Assembly: GCF_024331145.1 (NCBI RefSeq)
Contig: NZ_JANDJO010000004.1
Location: 1 to 64,000 of the forward strand
DNA: 64,000 nucleotides
Source of the DNA: Shimia sp. CNT1-13L.2
Lineage (GTDB): Bacteria; Pseudomonadota; Alphaproteobacteria; Rhodobacterales; Rhodobacteraceae
Direction: 5' to 3'
A model generated the notes under the pieces. That model searched no databases. It was not told the origin of the DNA and saw only the letters and a program-made list of their open reading frames with translations. The first letter of the stretch is position 1, and each line of letters begins with the position of its first letter. Shown piece by piece: positions 8,854 to 17,375 of this stretch. A program made the translations under genes and the position numbers.

Positions 8854-9072
8854 ATGAGCAAAGACGGACTGGCCAGCGACCCGCTTTTCTGGGTTGTCGC
8901 CGCAGCAACACTGGCCGTGCTTGTCATCCTGTCTGTCGGGATCGGCGGTTTCGCGAAGGGCGGAGAATTCAATCGCAAACATGCCAACAAGATCATGCGG
9001 TGGCGCATCGCGGCCCAGGCCGTGGCGGTCGCGCTCATCCTGCTCTTTGTCTGGCTGCGCCGGGGAGGCTAG
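8854..9072 (+). CDS. Twin-transmembrane HIG1-domain small protein
   Basis: A 72-residue membrane protein with two hydrophobic helices (about 13-35 and 51-67) separated by a basic, Asn/His-containing loop (GEFNRKHANKIMRWRIAAQ) typical of HIG1-domain proteins. In eukaryotes the family associates with respiratory supercomplexes, and in alphaproteobacteria small HIG1-like proteins are linked to cytochrome oxidase; that role is an inference here. It has a strong ribosome-binding site (CAGGAGACG) and lies 6 bp before the adenosyltransferase gene, so the two are cotranscribed. Confidence 0.85.
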   Translation: MSKDGLASDPLFWVVAAATLAVLVILSVGIGGFAKGGEFNRKHANKIMRWRIAAQAVAVALILLFVWLRRGG

Positions 9073-9078
9073 GAAATC

Positions 9079-9651
9079 ATGGTTGTCTTGAACAAGATCT
9101 ACACCCGCACCGGGGACAAGGGCACAACCGCTTTGGGCAACGGCGAACGCGTTGCCAAACATGATGCGCGCGTTAACGCCTATGGCACCTCGGACGAATT
9201 GAACGCCACCGTCGGCGTCGCCCGCCTGCACGCCGAGGGCGACATGGACCAGCGCCTGTCGCTGATCCAGAACGATCTGTTCGATCTTGGCGCAGACCTG
9301 TGCCGCCCCGACATGGCAAGTGATGCCGAGGCCGAATACACCCCGCTGCGGGTGGTCGAAGCGCAGGTGAACCGGCTTGAGGCCGAGATCGACGCCATGA
9401 ATGCGTCGCTGTCGCCCCTGCGCAGCTTTATCCTGCCCGGCGGTTCGGCGCTTTCGGCGCATCTGCATATCTGCCGCACGGTGGCCCGCCGCGCCGAGCG
9501 TCTGGCGACCGAACTTTCCGAGGTGGAAGATGTGAACCCGCTGGCGGTCAAATACCTCAACCGTCTGAGCGACTGGTTCTTCGTGGCCGCACGCACCGCC
9601 AACAACAACGGCGAAGATGACGTGCTTTGGGTGCCCGGCGCGAACCGCTAG
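9079..9651 (+). CDS. Cob(I)alamin adenosyltransferase, PduO type
   Basis: A 190-residue enzyme that transfers the adenosyl group of ATP to cob(I)alamin to make adenosylcobalamin. The ATP-binding N-terminus KIYTRTGDKGTTALGNG is at 6-22, the conserved NAYGTSDELNA segment follows, and the RRAERLA helix is near residue 140. The length equals that of a single-domain PduO adenosyltransferase with no C-terminal GlcG-like domain. It follows the HIG1 gene directly. Adenosylcobalamin would serve enzymes such as methylmalonyl-CoA or ethylmalonyl-CoA mutase, encoded elsewhere. Confidence 0.93.
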   Translation: MVVLNKIYTRTGDKGTTALGNGERVAKHDARVNAYGTSDELNATVGVARLHAEGDMDQRLSLIQNDLFDLGADLCRPDMASDAEAEYTPLRVVEAQVNRLEAEIDAMNASLSPLRSFILPGGSALSAHLHICRTVARRAERLATELSEVEDVNPLAVKYLNRLSDWFFVAARTANNNGEDDVLWVPGANR

Positions 9652-9681
9652 GCACCTCCAGTTATAGTTTTGGCGACATTC

Positions 9682-9710
9682 TCAAAGGGCGCGTGATCAG
9701 CGCCCTTTGA
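9682..9710. terminator. Perfect 11-bp-arm hairpin between convergent genes
   Basis: TCAAAGGGCGC and GCGCCCTTTGA form a perfect 11-bp stem with a 7-base loop. It includes the stop codon of the crotonase gene and follows the adenosyltransferase gene, so it is placed to act as a bidirectional terminator. T runs are short (TTT), so termination may rely on stem strength. Confidence 0.6.
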
Positions 9711-10485
9711 AGACCGGTTTCTGCTTGGTGATGAAGGCCGCAATGGCATTCGCCGAGTCCGAGGAATTGGCGCATTTGTTCTGATATTCGCTTTCCATCA
9801 GCGCGATCTGGGCGTGGCTCTGGGTATGGGCGGCGCGCAGGATGCGCTTGCCATACCGCAGGCTGAGCGGCGCGCGCTCGGCAAGGGATGCCCCCCATGC
9901 GGCGGCCTCGGAGTCCAGCGCATCATCAGCAACAACGCGGTTGACCAGCCCCATCTCTTCGCAGTCTTTCGCCGAAATGTGGGTGGCTTCGGCAATCGCG
10001 GCAAAGGCGCGTTTTGATCCCATGTGCTGCAGCAACAGCCAGCTCAGGCCTCCGTCCGGCACCAGCGAGATATTCGAGAAGGGCGCAAAGCAGGTGGCGC
10101 TCTCAGCCATCAGCGCCAGATCACAGCTCAGCGCGATGGACAGGCCGACCCCCCCGGCGACACCGTTGATCGCGGCGATATAGATCCGGTCACTTTCGGT
10201 GATACCGTCGATGATCGGCTTGTAGTCGCGCACCGAGATGTCGAACATACCGTGCTTGCCGTGAAACTCGCCCAGTTCCTTGAGATCGGTGCCCGAGGTG
10301 AAGGCGCGGCCTGAGCCGGTCAGGATGACGACTCGGATGTTGTCGTCGGCTTCGGCCTTGGCCTGGGCCGCCAGAATCTCGCGGCGGGTGGCGGCATTCA
10401 TCGAGTTCATCGCCTTGGGACGGTTGATTCGGATCGTGGCCACATGGCCGTCGCTGGAATAAACTACGTTTGCGTCTTCGGTCAT
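9697..10485 (-). CDS. Enoyl-CoA hydratase/isomerase family protein (PaaG-like)
   Basis: A 262-residue crotonase-fold protein. The oxyanion-hole segments are AFTSGTDLKE (61-70) and INGVAGGVGLSIALSCDLAL (106-125). The second active-site stretch is SLVPDGGLSWLL with Asp144, which resembles the catalytic Asp of PaaG/enoyl-CoA isomerases rather than the paired Glu residues of classical hydratases; isomerase or epoxyacyl-CoA isomerase activity is therefore possible. The ATG at 10485 is preferred over an upstream in-frame ATG at 10521 because GGAG precedes it. It is divergent from etfBA, whose electron carrier would serve the linked beta-oxidation dehydrogenases. Substrate not assigned. Confidence 0.88.
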   Translation of the reverse strand: MTEDANVVYSSDGHVATIRINRPKAMNSMNAATRREILAAQAKAEADDNIRVVILTGSGRAFTSGTDLKELGEFHGKHGMFDISVRDYKPIIDGITESDRIYIAAINGVAGGVGLSIALSCDLALMAESATCFAPFSNISLVPDGGLSWLLLQHMGSKRAFAAIAEATHISAKDCEEMGLVNRVVADDALDSEAAAWGASLAERAPLSLRYGKRILRAAHTQSHAQIALMESEYQNKCANSSDSANAIAAFITKQKPVFKGR

Positions 10486-10778
10486 TTCCGGGGTCTCCTC
10501 CGTGGGACATTGCCCAATCAAAGACCGGATTCGCCAGCATTCCCAGACCTTGGAAAAGGCGACGTTGGGGCACCTCGACCTTCCCTAGCGTCAAATAAAT
10601 TTCCGTTTGGCAACAATCTTGCAAAGAAATTGCGTTCAAACCTCGAAACGCGACGTCGTATGACCTCAACGTGACGATTTTGCGCTGTTTCAAGACGGCG
10701 CAAGATTATATCAACGCGGCGAGAGCTATTCGTCGAGTCGGCTTGCCGGCTTGTAAACTGTCAAGGAGTCCAACGCCC
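10486..10778. promoter_or_regulatory. Divergent intergenic region between crotonase gene and etfBA
   Basis: This 293-bp stretch has no convincing gene. It must hold promoters for both the crotonase gene (minus) and etfBA (plus). An inverted repeat TTGCGC-N12-GCGCAA lies at 10680-10703, immediately before an AT-rich TTATAT that could be a -10 element for etfBA. I cannot assign a regulator. Confidence 0.35.
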
Positions 10779-11537
10779 ATGAAGGTGCTCGTACCTGTCA
10801 AGCGCGTGATTGACTATAACGTGAAGGTCCGCGTGAAAGCGGACGGTAGCGGTGTCGATCTCGCGAACGTCAAAATGTCGATGAACCCGTTCGACGAAAT
10901 CGCCGTCGAAGAGGCCATCCGCCTGAAAGAAGCCGGTAAGGCTGATGAAGTTGTTGCCGTATCGATCGGCGTCAAGCAAGCGCAGGAAACCCTGCGGACC
11001 GCGCTGGCCATGGGTGCCGATCGCGCGATCCTCGTTGTGGCCGCAGACGATGTGCACACCGACATCGAACCGCTGGCCGTCGCCAAGATCCTGGCGAAAG
11101 TTGTCGAAGAAGAGCAGCCGGGCATCGTTCTGGCCGGCAAGCAAGCCATCGACAACGACATGAACGCCACCGGCCAGATGCTGTCGGCGCTTCTGGGCTG
11201 GTCGCAAGGTACCTTTGCTTCCGAGCTGGACATCGAGGGCGACAGCGCCAAGGTGACCCGCGAAGTTGACGGCGGTCTGCAGACCATCAACGTGAAGATG
11301 CCTGCCATCATCACCGTTGACCTGCGCCTGAACGAGCCGCGCTATGCGTCGCTGCCCAACATCATGAAGGCGAAGAAAAAGCCGCTGGACGAGAAAACCG
11401 CCGCCGACTACGGCGTCGACGTCGCGCCGCGCCTGGAAATCGTTTCGACCACCGAGCCGGAAGCCCGCGCCGCAGGCATCACCGTGGGTTCGGTCGACGA
11501 ACTGGTTGAGAAACTCAAAGAAGCGGGGGCTGTATAA
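10779..11537 (+). CDS. etfB: Electron transfer flavoprotein beta subunit
   Basis: A 252-residue ETF beta subunit. The N-terminus [19 protein letters not shown], the AMP-site segment [20 protein letters not shown], and the C-terminal [16 protein letters not shown] recognition loop, which contacts partner dehydrogenases, are all typical. With EtfA it carries electrons from acyl-CoA dehydrogenases to ETF:quinone oxidoreductase in the cytoplasm. The ATG at 10779 has AAGGAG upstream, and the longer in-frame upstream extension is discounted. Its stop codon overlaps the etfA start by one base (TAATG), ensuring coupled translation of the 1:1 heterodimer. Confidence 0.97.
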   Translation: MKVLVPVKRVIDYNVKVRVKADGSGVDLANVKMSMNPFDEIAVEEAIRLKEAGKADEVVAVSIGVKQAQETLRTALAMGADRAILVVAADDVHTDIEPLAVAKILAKVVEEEQPGIVLAGKQAIDNDMNATGQMLSALLGWSQGTFASELDIEGDSAKVTREVDGGLQTINVKMPAIITVDLRLNEPRYASLPNIMKAKKKPLDEKTAADYGVDVAPRLEIVSTTEPEARAAGITVGSVDELVEKLKEAGAV

Positions 11538-12466
11538 TGGCTGTTCTTCTTCTCGCAGAAGTCAACAACGGCGAACTGGCGCTGGACGCCACCGCCAAGG
11601 CTGTCACCGCCGCGAAAGCTCTGGGTGACGTGACCGTTCTGGCCGCTGGCGGTTCCGCTGCCGCAGCCGGTGAAGCCGCTGCCAAGATCGACGGCGTTGC
11701 CAAGGTTCTGGTTGCCGAAGACGACTCGCTGGGCCACCGCCTCGCGGAATCGACAGCGGCGCTGATCGTATCGCTGGCTGGCGACTACGAGCACATCGTT
11801 GCGCCTGCCACCACCGACGCCAAGAACGTCATGCCGCGCGTTGCAGCGCTGCTCGACGTGATGGTGATCTCGGACGCCACCGAAGTGGTTGATGGTTCGA
11901 CCTTCGTGCGCCCGATCTATGCCGGCAACGCGATGCAGACCGTCAAATCGTCGGACGCCAAGAAGGTTGTCACCTTCCGGACCTCGACCTTCGACGCCGC
12001 AGGCGAAGGCGGCTCGGCCTCGGTAGAAACCGTATCGGCAGCTGCTGATCCGGGTCTGTCGAGCTGGGTTGAAGACAAGGTTGCCGCAAGCGACCGCCCC
12101 GAGCTGACCTCGGCTGGCGTTGTTGTGTCGGGCGGCCGTGGCGTCGGCTCGGAAGAAGACTTCAAACTGATCGAAACCCTGGCTGACAAGCTGGGCGCGG
12201 CTGTTGGTGCATCGCGCGCCGCGGTTGACTCGGGCTACGCACCGAACGACTGGCAGGTTGGCCAGACCGGTAAGGTTGTTGCTCCCGAGCTCTATGTCGC
12301 CATCGGCATCTCGGGCGCCATCCAGCACCTTGCTGGCATGAAGGACTCGAAGATCATCGTCGCGATCAACAAGGACGAAGAAGCCCCGATCTTCCAGGTC
12401 GCAGACTTCGGCCTCGTAGCGGACCTCTTCGACGCAGTTCCCGAACTGACCGAAAAACTGGGCTAA
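11537..12466 (+). CDS. etfA: Electron transfer flavoprotein alpha subunit
   Basis: A 309-residue ETF alpha subunit binding FAD in its C-terminal domain, with the characteristic [14 protein letters not shown] motif (about 195-208), the [20 protein letters not shown] stretch (about 245-264), and the terminal [20 protein letters not shown] segment. It forms the EtfAB dimer with the product of the overlapping etfB. Two acyl-CoA dehydrogenases encoded at 33.6-35.9 kb in this window are probable electron donors. Codon use is strongly biased, as expected for a highly expressed gene, and a strong terminator follows. Confidence 0.97.
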   Translation: MAVLLLAEVNNGELALDATAKAVTAAKALGDVTVLAAGGSAAAAGEAAAKIDGVAKVLVAEDDSLGHRLAESTAALIVSLAGDYEHIVAPATTDAKNVMPRVAALLDVMVISDATEVVDGSTFVRPIYAGNAMQTVKSSDAKKVVTFRTSTFDAAGEGGSASVETVSAAADPGLSSWVEDKVAASDRPELTSAGVVVSGGRGVGSEEDFKLIETLADKLGAAVGASRAAVDSGYAPNDWQVGQTGKVVAPELYVAIGISGAIQHLAGMKDSKIIVAINKDEEAPIFQVADFGLVADLFDAVPELTEKLG

Positions 12467-12490
12467 ACCCCGGTTCACGAATTTCCGAGA

Positions 12491-12515
12491 AGGCCCGCCT
12501 CTGGCGGGCCTTTTT
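12491..12515 (+). terminator. Rho-independent terminator of etfBA
   Basis: AGGCCCGCC and GGCGGGCCT form a 9-bp GC-rich stem with a 3-base loop, followed by TTTTT. It lies 25 bp after the etfA stop. Confidence 0.9.
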
Positions 12516-12520
12516 GCGTT

Positions 12521-13339
12521 TCAGGCCAGCATCGACAGCAGGGCATTGGCGGCCTCATCATGCGCCTGACATCCCAGCATCCGCATCGCCGCGGGGCGTT
12601 CGAGATCGCGAAACACCATGCCGCGCACGCCCTGCGACAGCGCCTCGGGGCTGACCACCGCCTCGACAAGGCCACTGACCATCGGGCGCAGCAGGTCGAG
12701 CATCTCGCGATCCACGAAAAGGGGATCACGCCCCATGCCGCGCTGCGTGCAATTCCCCGTGGGCGCATGATCGGCAAACCACAACAGGGTGACAGGGGCA
12801 TCAATCGTCGCAATCAGCAGCTTCATCCGGGCAACCCAGGCCTTGCGCAACTCTTCGATCATCGCGGCGTACCTGTCAGGCGCCCGCGCGGCCAGCGCCC
12901 CGACCATGTGACGCGTGAAATGAAACTCGGTGAAGTCCAGCTCGCGGAACGTCATCTGCATGGTGCTCGAGGCCCCGGTGAAGCGGTCATTGCGGCGGGG
13001 ATGCACCGAGTAATAGCGGTTCGACATGTTGTGCGCGCCCATGATCTGAATCACCGTCATCTCGGCCTGATGCGCGGCCTGAAGAACGGCCGGGGTATGC
13101 AGAAAGACATCGATCCCCGCATTCACCACGCCAAAGTTGGCGCACTGGCGCCCCGTCATCTCGGCAATCCGCTGCGGATATGGCTTGGGCACGAACTTTC
13201 CATAGGTTTCGGTCCCGCCAAGAAAGACGGTGTATTTCCCACTCAGATCCGGCTGTGGCCCACGAAAGGCCAGCCGGGAACTCGACAGTCGATACGGCAT
13301 GTAATCAAGGGCGCCGTCCCCCACCTTTTCAAAGGACAT
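12521..13339 (-). CDS. DUF6473 family protein
   Basis: A 272-residue protein found largely in Rhodobacteraceae. I recognise the DUF6473 pattern: an N-terminal [19 protein letters not shown], then [14 protein letters not shown] and the segment [15 protein letters not shown]. The order [16 protein letters not shown], then a late DHAPTG resembles the block arrangement of SGNH/GDSL-type hydrolases, but I cannot show catalytic residues with certainty. The start at 13339 follows GTGGGA and gives the family-typical N-terminus; an ATG-like start four codons upstream (13351) is possible. It sits convergently after etfBA and divergently from the 3-hydroxybutyryl-CoA dehydrogenase gene. Function unknown. 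Confidence 0.8.
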   Translation of the reverse strand: MSFEKVGDGALDYMPYRLSSSRLAFRGPQPDLSGKYTVFLGGTETYGKFVPKPYPQRIAEMTGRQCANFGVVNAGIDVFLHTPAVLQAAHQAEMTVIQIMGAHNMSNRYYSVHPRRNDRFTGASSTMQMTFRELDFTEFHFTRHMVGALAARAPDRYAAMIEELRKAWVARMKLLIATIDAPVTLLWFADHAPTGNCTQRGMGRDPLFVDREMLDLLRPMVSGLVEAVVSPEALSQGVRGMVFRDLERPAAMRMLGCQAHDEAANALLSMLA

Positions 13340-13497
13340 GATTCCCACCACTAATTTTCACCCACCCCGAGAATCGCGCCGACAGATTGCGAAATGGCTA
13401 ATGCTTCATCTTGTCTTAAGTTTTAGACGTGCCAGCCACTTGCGGGCATGGGACCGACAGGCATAAGGTCAGCACGAGATGTCAGGAGGAGCGGTCC

Positions 13498-14373
13498 ATG
13501 GAAATCAAATCAATCGGTGTTGTCGGTGCAGGTCAGATGGGCAACGGGATCGCCCACGTCATGGCGCTTGCCGGCTATGATGTCGTTCTCAATGACATCA
13601 ATCAGGACGCTCTGGACGCGGCCGTGGCGCGCATCGACAAGAACATGGATCGACAGGTCTCGCGCAACCTGATCTCGGCGGATGACAAGGCCACCGCGAT
13701 GGCCCGCATCGGCACCACGCTGGAACTGCCGTCGCTTGGGCAAACCGATCTGGTGATCGAAGCCGCGACCGAGCGCGAAGACATCAAGCACAAGATTTTT
13801 GATGCGCTTCTCCCGCATCTGCAACCGCACACCATCCTGACGTCGAACACCTCGTCGATCTCGATCACGCGTCTGGCAAGCCGCACCGACCGGCCGGAAA
13901 AGTTCATGGGCTTCCACTTCATGAACCCGGTGCCGCTGATGAAGCTGGTCGAGCTGATCCGGGGTATCGCCACCGACGAAGAGACCTACCAGGCCTGCCT
14001 TGCGATCGTGAACAATCTCGGCAAGACCGCTGCCAGCGCCGAGGATTTTCCGGCCTTCATCGTGAACCGTATCCTGATCCCGATGATCAACGAGGCCTGC
14101 TATACCCTTTACGAAGGTGTGGGCAATGTGGCGTCGATCGACAACGCGATGAAGCTGGGGGCCAACCACCCGATGGGGCCGCTGGAACTGGCCGATTTCA
14201 TCGGTCTCGACACCTGCCTTGCGATCATGAACGTGCTGCATGACGGGCTGGCGGATACCAAGTACCGCCCCTGCCCGCTTTTGACGAAATATGTCGAGGC
14301 CGGATGGCTGGGCCGCAAGAGCAAACGCGGCTTCTATGACTATCGCGGCGAGGTTCCGGTACCGACCCGCTGA
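13498..14373 (+). CDS. 3-hydroxybutyryl-CoA dehydrogenase
   Basis: A 291-residue NAD-dependent 3-hydroxyacyl-CoA dehydrogenase acting on (S)-3-hydroxybutyryl-CoA. The Rossmann motif GAGQMG is at 10-15, the catalytic region FMGFHFMNPVPLMKLVELI contains the active-site His, and the C-terminal helical domain has NRILIPMINEACYTLYEGV and the NHPMGPLELADFIGLDT signature. The length matches the single-function Hbd/PaaH class, not FadB fusions. The start follows a strong AGGAGGA. It belongs to the short-chain acyl-CoA metabolism theme set by the crotonase and etfBA genes nearby. Confidence 0.95.
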   Translation: MEIKSIGVVGAGQMGNGIAHVMALAGYDVVLNDINQDALDAAVARIDKNMDRQVSRNLISADDKATAMARIGTTLELPSLGQTDLVIEAATEREDIKHKIFDALLPHLQPHTILTSNTSSISITRLASRTDRPEKFMGFHFMNPVPLMKLVELIRGIATDEETYQACLAIVNNLGKTAASAEDFPAFIVNRILIPMINEACYTLYEGVGNVASIDNAMKLGANHPMGPLELADFIGLDTCLAIMNVLHDGLADTKYRPCPLLTKYVEAGWLGRKSKRGFYDYRGEVPVPTR

Positions 14374-14387
14374 GCCAGAGTTGAGAC

Positions 14388-14411
14388 GGGCGCCCGAGGG
14401 CGCCCTTTTTT
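14388..14411 (+). terminator. Terminator after 3-hydroxybutyryl-CoA dehydrogenase
   Basis: GGGCGCCC-GA-GGGCGCCC forms a perfect 8-bp stem followed by six T residues. It abuts the stop codon of the convergent acyltransferase gene (14410) and may therefore work on both strands. Confidence 0.88.
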
Positions 14412-15294
14412 ATGCCTGCTTGCCAAGGTCCAGCGTGTGCTGTCGAAGCCACGCCATGAAACCGCGCGGATCGGTTTCGAGGCGTGCCATTTGTTCCTCG
14501 GTCAGCGGCTTGCCGACGATGGGCGCCTGTGGCTTGTTGCAGGAGCGGACGATCTCGTGCAGCAGGAGCCCCTGCCGCAGGATCGGGGAAATCTTGCAGG
14601 CCCATTGATACCAGCGCGAGTTGGACCCCGGGAAGAAGATCGGCACCACCCGCGCGCCCGAGCGGCGGATCATCTTGGCGGTGAAGACATTCCATTCCCG
14701 TTCGATGGCCGGACCCATCCAGGTATCGGAGGACATCACCACGCCCGAGGGAAACAGGGCAACCACGCCGCCGTCGGCAAGATAGGCCATCGCCTTGGCG
14801 CGCATCTCGACCATCTTCTTCTGTGCTTCAGGGTCGTGCGGGAAGGGCACCGGGATCATGAAGGAGGTTGCGGTTTCATCAAGGCCGGTCAGGACAGAGC
14901 GCGTCAGGATGCGATAATCCTGACGAACGCGGCCGATCAGATCGGCAAAGATCATGCCGTCGACCATGCCGTGCGGGTGGTTCGCCACCACGACAACCGG
15001 ACCTTCGCCGGGAATGTTTTCCAGTTGCTCCAGCGGTGTCTTGAGCTCGATGCCCATCACGTTCAACGCACCGCGCCAAAACGCCTGACCCCGGTATTCG
15101 GCATTGTTGCGCTCGAATTTTTTCACCATGCGCAAGACGCTGATCTTGCCTGTCATCCACTCGATGGCGCGAATCGCGTTGCCGGTCCAGGGATTGTCGA
15201 AGCTGTTGGCGTAGGTCAGCGTGCTGCGATCATAGACTTCGCCCTGTTGTGGTTTGGGCGGGGTATCGTGCACTGGTTCAGTCAAATCTTTCAT
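14410..15294 (-). CDS. Lysophospholipid acyltransferase family protein (OlsA/hemolysin-like)
   Basis: A 294-residue acyltransferase of the PlsC/LPLAT superfamily. The catalytic block is NHPHGMVDG at 105-113, the spacing seen in OlsA/hemolysin-like enzymes (NHPxGxxDG) rather than the NHxxxxD of classical PlsC. The second block is ALFPSGVVMSS, with FPSG in place of FPEG. It is expected at the cytoplasmic membrane and could O-acylate a lyso-ornithine lipid or lysophosphatidate. It lies upstream of the HPr gene on the same strand, 26 bp away from it, although functions seem unrelated. The substrate is uncertain. Confidence 0.82.
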   Translation of the reverse strand: MKDLTEPVHDTPPKPQQGEVYDRSTLTYANSFDNPWTGNAIRAIEWMTGKISVLRMVKKFERNNAEYRGQAFWRGALNVMGIELKTPLEQLENIPGEGPVVVVANHPHGMVDGMIFADLIGRVRQDYRILTRSVLTGLDETATSFMIPVPFPHDPEAQKKMVEMRAKAMAYLADGGVVALFPSGVVMSSDTWMGPAIEREWNVFTAKMIRRSGARVVPIFFPGSNSRWYQWACKISPILRQGLLLHEIVRSCNKPQAPIVGKPLTEEQMARLETDPRGFMAWLRQHTLDLGKQA

Positions 15295-15320
15295 CCTGCC
15301 CTTCCGCGCAAACTTTGCGG

Positions 15321-15599
15321 TCAGACTCCTTCGCCGAACTTGTCGGCCACGAGCGCTTCTATTGCATCTGCAAGCGGCCCGGCATCGGGGCCCGACGTTT
15401 CCACATGGATCGACGTGCCTTTGGAGGCCGCCAGCATCAACAAGCCCATAATACTGTCGCCGCAGGCACTCAAGCCATCCTTTGACACATCTGCCGTCGC
15501 GTCAAACCCCTCGACGACCTCGACAAGCTTGGCCGAGGCGCGGGCGTGCAGGCCTTTCTGGTTCACGATCTTGAGGGTGCGGGTCACGGTATCGGTCAT
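15321..15599 (-). CDS. ptsH: HPr family phosphocarrier protein
   Basis: A 92-residue HPr. The phosphorylated histidine is His18 in GLHARAS, and the regulatory serine, target of HPr kinase, is Ser49 in GDSIMGLLML. It transfers phosphate from Enzyme I to EIIA components. The EIIA(Man)-like gene is 3 bp upstream and hprK follows in the same operon, so this HPr probably serves regulation rather than sugar uptake: no EIIB or EIIC gene is present. Enzyme I is not in the window. Confidence 0.94.
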   Translation of the reverse strand: MTDTVTRTLKIVNQKGLHARASAKLVEVVEGFDATADVSKDGLSACGDSIMGLLMLAASKGTSIHVETSGPDAGPLADAIEALVADKFGEGV

Positions 15600-15602
15600 G
15601 GG

Positions 15603-15995
15603 TCAGTCCGTATTTATGTTCTGGCTGTCGATGTACTTGCGGCCGGCCTCAAGCGAGGCGCGCACGGCATCCGGCACGCTCAGATGGCGGCTTTTGGCAA
15701 GTTTGATAAGCATCGGCAGGTTGGCACCATACATGATGCGGCGGTTGTCCGGCTGGCAGGCGCGCAGGCTCAGGTTCGAGGGCGATCCGCCGAACATGTC
15801 GGTCACGACGACAACGCCGTCGCCCTGATCGACCGTCTCGGCCGCCTCGCAGATCTCCTGCTGTTTGGCGGCGCGGTCGTGTTCATTTTCGATGGTAATG
15901 GCGAGGATGCCGGGCTTGCTGCCCACAACATGTTCCACGGCGGCCAAATATTCCTTGGCCAGCCCACCATGCGCAACGATCACTATGCCGATCAA
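15603..15995 (-). CDS. PTS EIIA component, mannose family
   Basis: A 130-residue EIIA of the mannose/fructose/sorbose family (ManX/EIIA-Man fold). The active histidine is His9 in GIVIVAHGGLAKE. The VVVVTDMFGGSPSNLSL stretch (about 61-77) and NLPMLIKL are family-typical. Stand-alone EIIA(Man) proteins without transporter domains are common in alphaproteobacteria, next to hprK and HPr genes, and are thought to act in regulatory phosphorelay. The order here, hprK-rapZ-EIIA-HPr, matches that conserved set. Confidence 0.92.
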   Translation of the reverse strand: MIGIVIVAHGGLAKEYLAAVEHVVGSKPGILAITIENEHDRAAKQQEICEAAETVDQGDGVVVVTDMFGGSPSNLSLRACQPDNRRIMYGANLPMLIKLAKSRHLSVPDAVRASLEAGRKYIDSQNINTD

Positions 15996-16019
15996 TCCAG
16001 TTCGCCCTTACTTTTCGTC

Positions 16020-16922
16020 TCAGGTGCGGGTCTTGGAACCAAGTTCCGCACGACGATCCAACTCGCGATGCCTAATTGACACCTGCCAGCCCTGTTGTGC
16101 AAGGGTGTGCGCCAATCTTTCGGTGGTAAAAACCGATCGGTGTTGCCCGCCGGTGCATCCGAACGCAATCGAGACATGGGACCGTCCCTCGGCAAGATAG
16201 GCCGGGAGCAGCATTTCGACCATATCACGCAGTTTGTCGAAGAACGGGGCGAACCGTTCGTCGGCACCGACATAGTCCGCAACCGGCGCATCCAGACCGT
16301 TCATCTGGCGCAGCGAGGGTTCCCAGTAGGGGTTGCGCAGGAAGCGGCAGTCAAACACCAGATCAACGCCCAGCGGCAGGCCACGCTTGTAGCTGAAGGA
16401 TTGCACCGTGATCGAAAGCTTGCGGGCGCTGTCGGGGGCGAACCAGCGTTCGATCTCGGCCCGCAGGGTGTGGGGCGTCATTTCGGAGGTGTCGATCAGG
16501 ATGTCGGCCCTGTCGCGGATCGGAGACAGCAGCTCCAGCTCGCGCTCGATCCCTTCCATCGGGCTTTCGCCGGGGGCCAGCGGGTGGCGGCGGCGGGTTT
16601 CGTTGTAGCGCCGTTGCAGCACTTCGGGCTGGCAATCGAGATAAAGAAGCTCTGTCGCGACACCCGCCTTGCGGTCCAGCATGTCGAGGGCAGAGAGAAG
16701 CGCCGACTGCGAGAAGTCGCGGTTGCGTACATCCAGCCCAAGCGCCATCGGACGTTCAAGCGAGGGGCCGGAGAACAGCCGTTCAAGAAGGCCCAGCGGC
16801 AAGTTGTCGATGGTCTCATAGCCCGAATCTTCCAGCGCCTTGATCGCTGTGGAACGTCCTGCACCCGAAGGCCCCGTAACAAGGACCAGTCGCTGTGCGG
16901 CGGGAGAGGCCTGAGTTGTCAT
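16020..16922 (-). CDS. rapZ: RNase adapter protein RapZ
   Basis: A 300-residue P-loop nucleotide-binding protein of the RapZ/YvcJ family. The Walker A motif GPSGAGRS is at 17-24, and the C-terminal domain carries the conserved FKRGLP-like sequence [19 protein letters not shown] and the [12 protein letters not shown] motif near residue 240. In E. coli RapZ directs RNase E to a small RNA that controls glucosamine-6-phosphate synthase. In alphaproteobacteria it is placed between hprK and the EIIA gene, exactly as here, so it may sense PTS phosphorylation; that link is inferred from context. It lies 3 bp after hprK. Confidence 0.95.
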   Translation of the reverse strand: MTTQASPAAQRLVLVTGPSGAGRSTAIKALEDSGYETIDNLPLGLLERLFSGPSLERPMALGLDVRNRDFSQSALLSALDMLDRKAGVATELLYLDCQPEVLQRRYNETRRRHPLAPGESPMEGIERELELLSPIRDRADILIDTSEMTPHTLRAEIERWFAPDSARKLSITVQSFSYKRGLPLGVDLVFDCRFLRNPYWEPSLRQMNGLDAPVADYVGADERFAPFFDKLRDMVEMLLPAYLAEGRSHVSIAFGCTGGQHRSVFTTERLAHTLAQQGWQVSIRHRELDRRAELGSKTRT

Positions 16923-16925
16923 CGC

Positions 16926-17372
16926 TTACGCTCGTCTGCCAGATGCCAAATGGAGAAGAATTGCTGCCGGGAAATGGCCCTGATCCACGCGGTGAAGCAA
17001 GGGGACGGATTGCCCCATGATCGTGGTTTCGCGCTGCGGCGGCAGGCGGTCGGTTTCCACGGTTTCGAGATCAACAACCAGCGCCACGGGGCATTCGGAC
17101 ATGGTAGGCGCGTTCAGGATGCCAACACCACGCGTCTCGATCATGCCTGCAAGGGGTGCCGGACAGCGGGCAATGACGCGGCCCCTTTCACATGTCAGAA
17201 CCGTGCGATCATCGGCCACCAGCTTGCCCCCCAGGGCAATAAGCTGGAGCGCAAGCGCCGACTTTCCACTGCCAGAGGGGCCGGTGATCAAGACGGCGCT
17301 GCCCGCGTGGGCAACGCAGGTGGCGTGCATGATCTCTTGCGCGTGTTGAGGAGGCTGCACGCCGTCTGCCAC
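16926..17372 (-). CDS. hprK: HPr kinase/phosphorylase, short alphaproteobacterial form
   Basis: A 148-residue protein equal to the C-terminal catalytic domain of HprK. The P-loop GPSGSGKS is at 31-38, LVADDRT at 51-57 carries the catalytic Asp region, and PLAGMIETRGVGI is the HprK signature. The N-terminal regulatory domain of the Firmicutes enzyme (about 130 residues) is absent, as is usual in alphaproteobacteria. It would phosphorylate HPr on the serine seen at Ser49 of the nearby HPr. It lies 3 bp after chvG, giving a conserved two-component/PTS operon. Confidence 0.94.
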   Translation of the reverse strand: MADGVQPPQHAQEIMHATCVAHAGSAVLITGPSGSGKSALALQLIALGGKLVADDRTVLTCERGRVIARCPAPLAGMIETRGVGILNAPTMSECPVALVVDLETVETDRLPPQRETTIMGQSVPLLHRVDQGHFPAAILLHLASGRRA

Positions 17373-17375
17373 GGA

